A DNA stretch of 33,478 nt, taken from positions 1 through 33,478 of the forward strand of contig CALFXA010000177.1 in assembly GCA_937928015.1 (NCBI GenBank). The letters are read 5' to 3'. The notes beneath the pieces are model-generated. The model ran no database searches and was not told the origin of the DNA. It worked only from the letters and a program-made list of their open reading frames with translations. The DNA is from an uncultured Anaerolineales bacterium (GTDB lineage: Bacteria; Chloroflexota; Anaerolineae; Anaerolineales; Villigracilaceae). Position 1 is the first letter of the stretch. Every line of letters begins with the position of its first letter. Both the position numbers and the translations under genes were made by a program. Shown piece by piece: positions 1-7,331 of this stretch.

Positions 1-1512
1 GGATTTGTCTTCACCCTGGTCACCACCTGGAAGTTCGGCGCAGGCGTCTCCTCCGACGCCGTGCGTGCGCTGGGCACCGCTGAAAGCCTGCTGGCGGGAC
101 GTGGCTTCGTAGATAACGTCGGCACGCCCTACGTCCATTGGCCGCCGCTTTACCCGATGTTGCTGGCGGGACTCGGCTTCCTCACACGGCTGGATGTCTT
201 CCATGTGGGCTGGGTTCTGAACCTGATCCTGTTCCCGTTAAACATCATGCTGTGGGGACGGTTGCTCGAACGTATCTTCCCCGAGAAGCTGCACTATGCG
301 CTATGGATCAACGCCGCCACGGTCATTTCGACCTCGATGCTGCGTATTTATGCCAACATCGCCTCCGACCCGCTGTTCGTGACGACCATGATCCTGTTCT
401 TCCTGGTCGCCGCCGATTATCTTGAAGCGCCGTCAAGCCGCAGCCTGTGGTGGATGTTCGCCATCGCGGGGTTGTCCATTTTGCAGCGCTATCTGGGTGT
501 GGTGCTTTTCGGCGTGGGCGGACTGGTGGTGTTGGTCCGTCACGGCTGGCGCGGACTCCCGAAGTTGATTCTGCCTGCAAGCTTGAGCTTCCTGCCGACT
601 GTTGCCTGGTTGTTCCTGCATAACTATCTTCGCTATCAGACGGTCTTTGGCCCGCGTGAATACAATGAGATGTGGCCGCTCGAAAACATCAGCCTCTCGT
701 TGACCAAGGTCCTGCACTGGTTCCTGCCGTATCTGCCAGGCCTCAAGCCGCTGATGCTCCAACCGTGGACCCTAATCCTGCCGCTGGTCGCCATTGTCGC
801 GCTGATCAACCTCAAGTGGCGGGAGAATTGGTCCGCGTGGGGCAGGGCGCTGGCGGGACGCTTCGTCTGGCCCGCGCTGGTCTTCGCCGTTGCCTATTAC
901 TTCCTGCTGGCCTACACCGTCAACACCATCGACCACCGCGACCTGACCTCGGACCGTTATTACATCATCATCTTCCCGCTGATCCTGATCTTCCTGTTCC
1001 TGAGTTATGAGCATCTGATTGCGCCTTTGCTGACCACAAAGACCTTGCGCGTAGGCATCCTGCTCGTGGCGCTGGCCTGGTTCGTCTACCCCGCCTATTC
1101 CATGCAGGAATATCTGCGTCTGGCGCTGGTCAATGGCGAGCCGAGCAACTACAACATCTACAACTCCACCCACTTCATGGACATGGCCGTCACGCGTAAG
1201 GGACGCCAGCTCGTTGACGCCGACCCGAACGCCACGTTCTACACCAACTACGTCAACCTGCTATGGTTCCAGTACAAGCGGCCCATCCATCCGCTGCCCG
1301 CCGTCAATAATGACCTGCCTCAGGACCAGCGTCTCTCCATCCTGCGCAAGACCTACCCAGGCTGGCCTGGCGCGGAGACGGGTTACATCATCTGGTACAC
1401 GCCCAACGAGTACAAGTACCTGGCTCCCATCGAGGATTTGAAGGAACTGGCTCATCTGGAGTTGATCTATGAGGATGACGATGGGCAGATGTATAGGGTG
1501 AGCGGGAAGTAA
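1..1512 (+). CDS. GT-C fold membrane glycosyltransferase (family 39-like), 5' end outside window
   Basis: The reading frame is open from the first base, so the gene begins upstream. The GTG at 61 is internal: the 20 codons before it read on into a typical family motif (SSDAVRALGTAESLLAGRGF). The visible 503 residues are very hydrophobic, with about ten membrane segments. After the first segment there is an acidic loop (SSDA, the usual place of the catalytic Asp), then the WPPLYP motif near residue 47 that is common in polyprenyl-phosphate-sugar-dependent mannosyl/arabinosyl transferases. A soluble C-terminal domain of about 130 residues follows the last helix, as in this family. Inferred role: transfer of a sugar from a lipid carrier to a protein or lipid outside the membrane; donor and acceptor cannot be told. 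It ends three bases before the next open frame, but the composition changes sharply there. Confidence 0.75.
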   Translation, partial: GFVFTLVTTWKFGAGVSSDAVRALGTAESLLAGRGFVDNVGTPYVHWPPLYPMLLAGLGFLTRLDVFHVGWVLNLILFPLNIMLWGRLLERIFPEKLHYALWINAATVISTSMLRIYANIASDPLFVTTMILFFLVAADYLEAPSSRSLWWMFAIAGLSILQRYLGVVLFGVGGLVVLVRHGWRGLPKLILPASLSFLPTVAWLFLHNYLRYQTVFGPREYNEMWPLENISLSLTKVLHWFLPYLPGLKPLMLQPWTLILPLVAIVALINLKWRENWSAWGRALAGRFVWPALVFAVAYYFLLAYTVNTIDHRDLTSDRYYIIIFPLILIFLFLSYEHLIAPLLTTKTLRVGILLVALAWFVYPAYSMQEYLRLALVNGEPSNYNIYNSTHFMDMAVTRKGRQLVDADPNATFYTNYVNLLWFQYKRPIHPLPAVNNDLPQDQRLSILRKTYPGWPGAETGYIIWYTPNEYKYLAPIEDLKELAHLELIYEDDDGQMYRVSGK

Positions 1513-1515
1513 GAA

Positions 1516-2126
1516 GTGAAAAGGATACGGTATGATAAAGATGCTGTAAAGAGCGTGGCAATAGGAATAGGTATAGTTCTTGTCGTTTTGCTGGGCATAG
1601 GCAGCGTTTTGTGGTTCGAACAGGAATCCTACAAGCGTTTTCGTGTTGAAGAGCAAAAAACAATACCCCTTTTTGATTCCTTGAATGCAGATGTTTTTTC
1701 TGAAATCGAAACGCCACCAGGTGTAGAAAAAACTGGAGAACATCAAGGTGGTATTCTTTCTGCATATCACGGAAGATATCTATGGATTGACTATTACTAT
1801 ACAGACCCAACCGACAAATCTATTTGCTACGAGCCTCTTCCCTATGTCTGTACTGATGCCCTGAGAAGATTTTTATGTGGGAGTCGCGCTTTTTGATGGG
1901 TTCGCGATGGCACATATCGGGAATATTTTTCACGATGGTCCTTACCAAACAGAGTATGACTTTATTAATTCCAATCCAATTCAACACCCCCCCTGACGGA
2001 TTTTCAAAGCCTGATTACGAATTAAGTCTTCAAGGAATAAGTCTTGGCTCAAGGCTAAGAATTAGTGAATTCTCTTATTCACCTCCGGAGGATCTGGGAA
2101 GTTGGATCAGAACGAACCTGAAATAA
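1516..2126 (+). pseudogene. Small membrane-anchored protein gene broken by two frameshifts
   Basis: A GTG start at 1516 opens a frame with an N-terminal membrane helix (about residues 13-32, AIGIGIVLVVLLGIGSVLW) and an extracytoplasmic region. The frame closes at 1896 after an out-of-character tail (RRFLCGSRAF). From about 1865 the next frame carries protein-like sequence (EDFYVGVALFDGFAMAHIGN), until it stops just after a run of seven C at 1987-1993. From there the third frame continues naturally (FSKPDYELSLQGISLGSRLR) to the TAA at 2124-2126. Two indels, one near 1861-1867 and one at the C7 run, would restore one product of about 200 residues. The family was not recognised. The DNA is clearly AT-richer than the glycosyltransferase upstream. 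Decay is the simplest reading; assembly error at the homopolymer is possible. Confidence 0.6.
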
Positions 2127-2145
2127 TAATCGAGGAGTGCAAGCA

Positions 2146-2532
2146 ATGTCCAAAAGAAAATATATTTTTATTGTGCTGGGGCTTTTACTGGTTTTGTTCA
2201 CGGTGACTTGTAGCTACTTATACTTGAAATACCGGGAATATGAGTTGAAAATGGAGGAACGTGCGGCTGCGCGCTATCACCTGCTGTGCGAGGTGCTCAA
2301 ACCGGGTATGTCGATGAATGAAGCGCTCGGCGTTTTGCATCAAGTTGGAGATTTCAAGATGAACAGAGTAAAAGAATCGCCCAGTTCTGTAATAGTAGGC
2401 TTAACCTTCACAGATCCAAAAATCGTGGATTCTTATGGCTTTTTTGATCTTGGTTTTTATGATTCTAAGTACAATGAAGCGTATATACAAGACCTTGATC
2501 AGTTCGAGGGAATCTGCCACTTCCCTAGGTGA
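2146..2532 (+). CDS. Small membrane-anchored protein, unknown function
   Basis: The ATG at 2146 is preferred over the GTG at 2137 because GAGGAG at 2132-2137 sits at normal ribosome-binding distance from it. The 128-residue product has a short basic start (MSKRK), one membrane helix (about residues 6-25), then a soluble part of about 100 residues. The segment VLKPGMSMNEALGVLHQVGDF resembles the GMS-x-x-E-v-x-x-x-L-G pattern of small SmpA/BamE-like or DUF immunity-like proteins, but I would not assign a family. It lies in the same AT-rich pocket as the broken gene upstream and directly abuts an RHS remnant. A role as an orphan immunity or accessory protein of a lost polymorphic-toxin locus is speculation. 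The C-terminus (CHFPR) may be natural or clipped by the junction. Confidence 0.55.
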   Translation: MSKRKYIFIVLGLLLVLFTVTCSYLYLKYREYELKMEERAAARYHLLCEVLKPGMSMNEALGVLHQVGDFKMNRVKESPSSVIVGLTFTDPKIVDSYGFFDLGFYDSKYNEAYIQDLDQFEGICHFPR

Positions 2533-2915
2533 ACCCCATATAGACCTCCGAGTTTTCAAAAACACGGTGTATCTTACGTTTATGATGCCAACGGAAATCT
2601 CAGGAACGACGGTGTGAATACCTTACCTACGACCTTACGAATCTAAAGACAGTGAACAGAGAACAGAGAGTAGTTACCAGTATAGTGGCTTGGTTGATAG
2701 ACTCAGCCAAAACAGAGTCAACTACATATAGGATTTGGACACTGGTCTGACCTAAGTCTTGTCTGACGATACAACCGCCTACACCTATGGCGTGGAATGA
2801 ATCTTGCAGACTAATACCACCACGGAATACTTCCTCGGAGATGTACTGGGCAACGTGCGCCAGATAATCGCCGTGAACGGAGCAAAAATAACATATGTAG
2901 TGCAAGAGCATAACC
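2533..2915 (+). pseudogene. Degenerate RHS/YD-repeat gene remnant
   Basis: No open frame survives, but conceptual translation shows RHS core sequence spread over several frames. Frame from 2578: VYDANGNLRNDGVN, a classic YD repeat. Frame from 2628: YDLTNLKTVN, a second one. Frame from 2675: YQYSGLVDRLSQNRVNY, stop, DLDTGL, stop, VLSDDTTAYTYGVE, stop, ILQTNTTTEYFLGDVLGNV, RQIIAVNGAKITYVVQ. The YFLGD-LG-VRQ block is the conserved stretch close to the C-terminal end of RHS cores, just before the variable toxin tip. At least two frameshifts and three in-frame stops (near 2723, 2750 and 2798) make this a fossil. The N-terminal bulk and the toxin tip are missing. It ends right before the terminator of the convergent fhs gene. 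Confidence 0.8.
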
Positions 2916-2917
2916 CA

Positions 2918-2947
2918 AAGCGGCCCGCGCGTTAGCGCGGGCCGCTT
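2918..2947. terminator. Hairpin terminator, 13-bp perfect stem
   Basis: Bases 2918-2930 pair perfectly with 2935-2947 around a GTTA loop, followed on the plus strand by a T-rich stretch (2946-2960). The hairpin lies 14 bp downstream of the fhs stop codon on the minus strand, where a short CTTT follows. It probably terminates fhs and shields it from reading out of the RHS remnant. Confidence 0.75.
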
Positions 2948-2961
2948 CTTTCCTCTTTCTT

Positions 2962-4938
2962 CTAGAACAATCCCACCACCTTACCCGTCTTCAAATCCAA
3001 ATCCACATCGTAGAACACGGGCCGCGTCGGCAGGCCAGGCATGGTGCGCATGTCGCCCAGGATCGGGTACAGGAAGCCCGCTCCCACGCTGGCGCGGATC
3101 TCGCGCACGCTCACGCGGAATCCCGTCGGCGCGCCCTTGAGCGCGGCATCCGTCGAGAAGGACAGGTGCGTCTTGGCCATGCAGATCGGCAGGGCGTCGA
3201 AGCCCAAACGGTTGTAGCGCTGGATCTGCTCCTCGGCCTCGAGGCTGTAGTCCACGCCGTCGGCGCGGTAGATCTCGCGCGCGATGGTCTCGATCTTCTC
3301 TTTGATGGACATCTCCACGGGGTAGAGTTGCTTGAAGCTGCTGGGCTTCTCTGCCGCGCGGATGACCGCCTCGGCCAGTTGGATCGCGCCCTTGCCGCCG
3401 TTCGCCCAGTGCGTCGAAACCACTGCATCCATTGCGCCCGCGGCCAGCGCCGCCTGGCGCACGATCTCCACCTCGGCGAGGGTGTCATTGGCGAACGAGT
3501 TGACCGCCACCACCACATTCACCCCATACTTGAGCGCGTTCTGGATGTGGCGTTCCATGTTGGGCAGGCCCTTGCGCAGCAGGTCGAGATTTTCCTCGGT
3601 GTACTCGGCGGCCAGCGGCTTGCCCGCCACCACCTTCGGTCCGCCGCCGTGCATCTTCAGCGCGCGGACCGTGGCCACCAGCACCACCACCTGCGGGACC
3701 AGCCCGCTGTAGCGGCACTTGATGCCGAAGAACTTCTCCATGCCGATGTCCGCGCCGAAGCCTGATTCCGTCACGACGTAGCCGTTCTTGCCGACCAGCT
3801 TGAGCGCGATCTTGTCCGCGATGATCGAGGACTGTCCGTGCGCGATGTTGGCGAACGGTCCCGCATGGACCAGGGCGGGCGTGCCCTCCAGCGTTTGCAT
3901 GAGGTTGGGCTTGATGGCGTCCTTCATTAGCACGGTCACCGCGCCTGCCGCGCCCAAATCCTCCACGGTCACGGCCTCGCCGCGTTTGTTGGTCGCCACC
4001 ACCATGCGGCCGAAGCGCTCGCGCATGTCCTCCAGCGAGGTGGTCAGCGCCAGCACAGCCATGATCTCCGAGGCGACCGTGATGTCGTAGCCCGAGCGAT
4101 GCTCGAAGCCTGCCTCGTCCTTACCCAAGCCGACCTCGACCTCGCGCAGGAAGCGGTCGTTGACGTCGATCACGCGCCGCCAGGTGATGGTGCGCTCGTC
4201 GATGTCGAGGCGCGCAAAGCGGACGCGCTCTTCGGGCGTCAGGGTGTTGGGATCGGTCCTGTCGATTCCGAGTTTCTTCAGGCGGCGCAGCATGCTAGGC
4301 GAGAAGCGGCGGTTGCCCTTCTTGTCGGCGGGACACAGCGCGTTGAACAGTTTCTCGTTATCCTGCTGTTTCTCGTGCAGCACGCGCGCGTCCAGCGCGG
4401 CGGAAACCAGGTTGTGCGCCGCCGTGATGGCGTGGATGTCGCCCGTCAGATGCAGGTTGAAATCCTCCATCGGGATGACCTGCGAGTAGCCGCCGCCCGC
4501 CGCGCCGCCTTTGATGCCAAAGGTCGGTCCTTGCGAAGGCTGGCGGATGGCGGTGATGACTTTCTTCCCCAGATGTGCGCCCAGCGCCTGCGAGAGTCCC
4601 ACCGTGGTGGTGGTCTTGCCCTCGCCCAGCGGGGTGGGGGTGATGGCCGTCACATCGATGTACTTGCCGTCGGGGCGATTCTGGAGGCGTTCGTAGGCCT
4701 CCAGTTTGATCTTGGCCTTGAACGGGCCGAACAATTCCAGTTCGTTGGGTTTCAGCCCCAGTTCCTCCGCCACCTGGGTGATGGGCTTGAGCTTGCCCGC
4801 TTGCGCGATCTCGATGTCTGACGGCACGGGACGCAGCAATTTCAGTTTGGTCGGCTGGAAGCCCTTCTTGGGCGCAGCCTTCTTTTTTGCCGCGACCTGT
4901 TTGGTGGCGGGTTTGGTCTTCTTCGCTTTTGTTGCCAT
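2962..4938 (-). CDS. fhs: Formate--tetrahydrofolate ligase, eukaryote-like form with Lys/Ala-rich N-terminal tail
   Basis: The product catalyses ATP-dependent formation of 10-formyl-tetrahydrofolate from formate and THF, feeding purine and formyl-Met-tRNA synthesis. The P-loop [12 protein letters not shown] is at residues 101-112. Other landmarks are the [22 protein letters not shown] stretch, [21 protein letters not shown] and the closing VFYDVDLD. I start at the ATG at 4938 (658 aa), preceded by GAGGAG; the frame extends further up, but that part overlaps the ipk gene and has no family similarity. Typical bacterial enzymes are about 555-560 aa. This one has an inserted block ([21 protein letters not shown], then the [16 protein letters not shown] region) and a GLF C-terminus, both as in the synthetase domain of eukaryotic C1-THF synthase. 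In addition, residues 1-26 are a histone-tail-like Lys/Ala run. It lies 94 bp after ipk on the same strand. Confidence 0.95.
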   Translation of the reverse strand: MATKAKKTKPATKQVAAKKKAAPKKGFQPTKLKLLRPVPSDIEIAQAGKLKPITQVAEELGLKPNELELFGPFKAKIKLEAYERLQNRPDGKYIDVTAITPTPLGEGKTTTTVGLSQALGAHLGKKVITAIRQPSQGPTFGIKGGAAGGGYSQVIPMEDFNLHLTGDIHAITAAHNLVSAALDARVLHEKQQDNEKLFNALCPADKKGNRRFSPSMLRRLKKLGIDRTDPNTLTPEERVRFARLDIDERTITWRRVIDVNDRFLREVEVGLGKDEAGFEHRSGYDITVASEIMAVLALTTSLEDMRERFGRMVVATNKRGEAVTVEDLGAAGAVTVLMKDAIKPNLMQTLEGTPALVHAGPFANIAHGQSSIIADKIALKLVGKNGYVVTESGFGADIGMEKFFGIKCRYSGLVPQVVVLVATVRALKMHGGGPKVVAGKPLAAEYTEENLDLLRKGLPNMERHIQNALKYGVNVVVAVNSFANDTLAEVEIVRQAALAAGAMDAVVSTHWANGGKGAIQLAEAVIRAAEKPSSFKQLYPVEMSIKEKIETIAREIYRADGVDYSLEAEEQIQRYNRLGFDALPICMAKTHLSFSTDAALKGAPTGFRVSVREIRASVGAGFLYPILGDMRTMPGLPTRPVFYDVDLDLKTGKVVGLF

Positions 4939-5032
4939 TTTTGCTCCTCGCTGAAATGGAAATTCAAGTTTATTTTGGACGATTTTCTTCCTTAAGGCAA
5001 TAGCCTTATTTCCCCCACAACGGGTATGTTTG

Positions 5033-5830
5033 TCACGCCGAAATTTTGGTCCCCAACGACTCTCCGAGCAAGGCGCGCGCCAGGTTGCCATGCTCCTCCG
5101 CCGAGAAGATGACCGCCTCCAGACCGGGGATGGTCTGGACGAGGGCGAGCATCTGCCCGACCTTGGACTCCATCCCGCCGGTGACGTCGGCCCCGTGCGA
5201 TGCGCCCACGCTCGCCCTCAATTCCTCGTAGGACTGCGGGTTGATTCCGCTTAACAGGCGTTTCCTGGCTGGGAAGTCGGCCCACACCCCCGCCTCCAGG
5301 CCCGCCAGCAGAATCCGCTCGGGGGTGAGTTGACGCGCGAGGTGCTGGAACAGGTCCTCGGTCGAGAGGATGGTGCCGCCGCGCACTTCGTCGAAGACCA
5401 CGTCGCCGTACACCACGGGCAGAATCCCGTTGGCCAGCGCCATGCGGATCGGCGTCGTGTCCCAGATCGAGACCTTGCCGTCGCTGGCGATGACCGTGCC
5501 CGAGGGCGGAAAGGCCAGCGCCGAGATGCCCACGCGGTGCAGCGCCTCCATCACGAACTGGTTCAACTGCGCGGCCTGAAAATGGACTTCGGCAAAGCCC
5601 TTCCAGTCCTCGGCCTTGCGCACGCCGTTGCGGGTGCCGTACTCTTTTGCGGCGGTGTGGCCGAAGGAACCCGAGCCATGTCCCAACACCAGCCGCATCC
5701 CGTTGCCCCCCGCGCGCACCGAGGCGATCTGCGCGGCCAGGTCGGCCAGTTTGTCGCGGCGCGGGGTGTAGGGACGGGTCTTGTCGGTGATCAGCGAGCC
5801 GCCGAGCTTGAGCAGGACGAGTTCAGTCAT
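5033..5830 (-). CDS. ipk: Isopentenyl phosphate kinase
   Basis: This amino-acid-kinase-fold enzyme phosphorylates isopentenyl phosphate to isopentenyl diphosphate, the last step of the alternative mevalonate route. Its 265 residues are the usual length. Visible motifs: [10 protein letters not shown] at residues 8-17 (catalytic Lys8, Gly-rich loop), GHGSGSFGH at 50-58 with the His58 that separates IPKs from other members of the superfamily, VVYGDVVFD, and the C-terminal [10 protein letters not shown] nucleotide-binding motif. Fosfomycin kinase is the nearest alternative and cannot be fully excluded, but the His and the GDVVFD pattern favour IPK. IPK is typical of archaea and, among bacteria, of Chloroflexota, where it pairs with a phosphomevalonate decarboxylase that is not in this window. 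The start at 5830 lies 6 nt behind a -10-like box, so no ribosome-binding site is expected or seen. Confidence 0.88.
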   Translation of the reverse strand: MTELVLLKLGGSLITDKTRPYTPRRDKLADLAAQIASVRAGGNGMRLVLGHGSGSFGHTAAKEYGTRNGVRKAEDWKGFAEVHFQAAQLNQFVMEALHRVGISALAFPPSGTVIASDGKVSIWDTTPIRMALANGILPVVYGDVVFDEVRGGTILSTEDLFQHLARQLTPERILLAGLEAGVWADFPARKRLLSGINPQSYEELRASVGASHGADVTGGMESKVGQMLALVQTIPGLEAVIFSAEEHGNLARALLGESLGTKISA

Positions 5831-5836
5831 GAGTTG

Positions 5837-5865
5837 GTTTTACCACTTCCCTGCGCAGGCCGCAA
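5837..5865 (-). promoter_or_regulatory. Predicted promoter of ipk (leaderless)
   Basis: On the minus strand TTGCGG (5865-5860) is followed after exactly 17 nt by TAAAAC (5842-5837), with TGG just before it as an extended -10. The ATG follows after 6 nt, so transcription should start at or next to the start codon. Confidence 0.5.
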
Positions 5866-5896
5866 CCTCCCACGGGTCAGGGCGCCCGCCTGCCCA

Positions 5897-5905
5897 TGCT
5901 ATAAT
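5897..5905 (+). promoter_or_regulatory. Extended -10 promoter of the Pro/Thr-rich protein gene (leaderless)
   Basis: TGCTATAAT at 5897-5905 is a perfect extended -10 element. The ATG at 5913 lies 7 nt downstream and there is no ribosome-binding site. No good -35 box is present (TCAGGG at 5877-5882), which the TGn extension may offset. Confidence 0.6.
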
Positions 5906-5912
5906 TTGCCGC

Positions 5913-6782
5913 ATGGACATCCGCGCTGGTCTCATCGCCACGATCCTGATCGTTGCCGCGGGCGCCTTTTTCTTCGTGCAGTTGGGTGTTCGCACGTACA
6001 TGGCTTCCCGCAAATTGACCTTTTATCGGCTGCGCTCTCAACGCATTGGTTCGGCCTGGCGCTCCATCGGTATCGGGGTGCTGCTGTTCATTTTAGGAGC
6101 CATCCTCACCCGCTATGGCGAGCCTGTTGCCTATACCTTCTTCCCGCCCTCGCCGACCATCACGCTGACTCCCACCATTACGCTCACGCCTACCATCACG
6201 TTGACGCCGTCGATCACGCCGTCACCGACCATCACCAACACCCCGTCGACAACGGATACGCCCACACCCACCAGCACGCCGTTCCTGCCGCCCGCCATTG
6301 AGGCGCTCTTCTCCAGTGAGGTGACGCCCAATCCCGCGGCCATCTTCAGCCCGCTCCAGTTCACCCAGAACTGCGCCGACCTGGGAAATTACGAAGCCGC
6401 CACGGTCTTCGAGAATCCGCTCACGACGATTTGCGCGGTGTACTCCTACGACCAGATGGTCCCAGGCGCGCAGTGGACCGCGCTCTGGATGCGCAACGGC
6501 GACCTGGTCTGTTACGAGACCATCCCGTGGGATGGCAATACGGGGGGTTATGGCTTCGCCGAATGCACCGATCCCATTGGCGGTTGGCAGCCTGGCACCT
6601 ATGTGGTGCAGATTTTCGTCGGCCTGGAGTGGAAGGTGGTGAACCAGTTCCTGGTCCAGGGTGACCTGCCCACGCCCTTGCCGACTCTTTCCCCGACTCC
6701 TACCCAGGTCCCAACTTCGACGGAATCCCCCAGCCCCACCGCGACCCCGTCCCGCACGCCCAATCCCACTTCGACCCCATAG
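5913..6782 (+). CDS. Membrane-anchored protein with Pro/Thr-rich stalks, unknown function
   Basis: The start at 5913 is fixed by the -10 box just upstream; the frame is open further 5' but that part overlaps ipk and its promoter. The product has 289 residues: a first membrane helix (about 5-26), a basic cytoplasmic turn (ASRKLTFYRLRSQR), a second helix (about 45-66), then a Thr/Pro stalk (about 75-120) built partly from six-residue TITLTP repeats. A compact domain of about 110 residues follows (QNCADLGNYEAATVF to VVNQFLVQG), with four cysteines and many aromatics, then a second Pro/Thr/Ser tail to the end. The layout suggests a domain held away from the outer face of the membrane. Such stalked proteins are common in Anaerolineae. 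The domain was not recognised; its WxPGxYxVxIFVG end looks like a beta-sandwich strand pattern. The next gene begins 10 bp later and is probably cotranscribed. Confidence 0.75.
   Translation: MDIRAGLIATILIVAAGAFFFVQLGVRTYMASRKLTFYRLRSQRIGSAWRSIGIGVLLFILGAILTRYGEPVAYTFFPPSPTITLTPTITLTPTITLTPSITPSPTITNTPSTTDTPTPTSTPFLPPAIEALFSSEVTPNPAAIFSPLQFTQNCADLGNYEAATVFENPLTTICAVYSYDQMVPGAQWTALWMRNGDLVCYETIPWDGNTGGYGFAECTDPIGGWQPGTYVVQIFVGLEWKVVNQFLVQGDLPTPLPTLSPTPTQVPTSTESPSPTATPSRTPNPTSTP
6156..6245 (+). repeat. 18-bp tandem repeat inside the Pro/Thr stalk
   Basis: Five in-frame 18-bp units starting at 6156, 6174, 6192, 6210 and 6228 encode TITLTP, TITLTP, TITLTP, SITPSP and TITNTP. The first three are nearly identical at DNA level (ACCATCACG-type units), the last two have drifted. 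Unit number is likely to vary between strains by slippage. Confidence 0.8.
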
Positions 6783-6792
6783 GTGATTCTCC

Positions 6793-7284
6793 ATGACTGA
6801 CCAGTTCCCCTCCCAGCATTACTATCCCGATGCGCTCGCACACTGCTACGGCTGCGGTCGCATGAACGAGTTCGGCCTGCACATCGAAAGCTACTGGGAA
6901 GGCGATGAGGTGGTGGCGCGCTTCACACCCAAGCCATATCACATCGCCATCCCGGGCTACGTCTATGGTGGGCTGCTGGCTTCGCTGATCGATTGTCACG
7001 GCACGGGCACGGCGTCGGCGGTGGCTTATCGCGCCGAGAATCGCCCCATGGACAGCCTGCCCGCCCTGCGTTACCTGACCGCCTCGCTGAAAGTGGATTT
7101 CCTCAAGCCCACTCCGCTGGGCATCGAGTTGGTGATTCGCGCCACGGCCAAAGAGATCAAAGGCCGCAAGGTGGTGGTCGAGGAACGGCTGATGGCGGGC
7201 GACATGGTCACCGTGCGCGGGGAGGTCATCGCTGTGCAGGTGCCAGACCAAATGGTCGAAGACTTGATGAAGGATCAGCAATAA
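6793..7284 (+). CDS. PaaI/YigI-like hotdog-fold thioesterase
   Basis: The product is 163 residues with the signature of hotdog thioesterases. CYGCG at residues 18-22 precedes the core, and HIAIPGYVYGGLLASLIDCHG (about 50-70) matches the helix-start motif of PaaI-type enzymes, where Gly-Gly and the following Asp lie at the active site. The end VRGEVIAVQVP is the usual last strand. These enzymes hydrolyse acyl-CoA thioesters in the cytoplasm; the substrate is unknown. The start at 6793 is supported by AGGTGA (6781-6786), which overlaps the stop of the preceding gene. The CxxC pair in front is a recurring feature of a PaaI subgroup and may bind metal. It is followed by a strong bidirectional terminator. 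Confidence 0.8.
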   Translation: MTDQFPSQHYYPDALAHCYGCGRMNEFGLHIESYWEGDEVVARFTPKPYHIAIPGYVYGGLLASLIDCHGTGTASAVAYRAENRPMDSLPALRYLTASLKVDFLKPTPLGIELVIRATAKEIKGRKVVVEERLMAGDMVTVRGEVIAVQVPDQMVEDLMKDQQ

Positions 7285-7323
7285 AAAGTCGGGCGGGACC
7301 CAAGGTCCCGCCCGATGCTTTTT
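7283..7323. terminator. Bidirectional hairpin terminator between convergent genes
   Basis: An 11-bp GC-rich stem (7290-7300 with 7304-7314, CAA loop) is flanked by AAAAAG on the left and CTTTTT on the right, so a U-tract follows the hairpin on both strands. It separates the hotdog gene from psuG. Confidence 0.9.
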
Positions 7324-7331
7324 CGGTCAAA

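Noticed and set aside
2435..2617. 60-codon open frame overlapping the 2146-2532 gene
   Set aside because: Out of frame with the membrane protein, and its 3' part covers RHS-like sequence in another frame.
1516..2915. Insertion sequence or prophage remnant as the source of the AT-rich pocket
   Set aside because: No transposase, integrase or flanking inverted repeat could be seen; the RHS similarity explains part of it better.
4939..5091. N-terminal extension of fhs up to 5091
   Set aside because: It overlaps the end of ipk, shows no family similarity, and a good ribosome-binding site marks the start at 4938.
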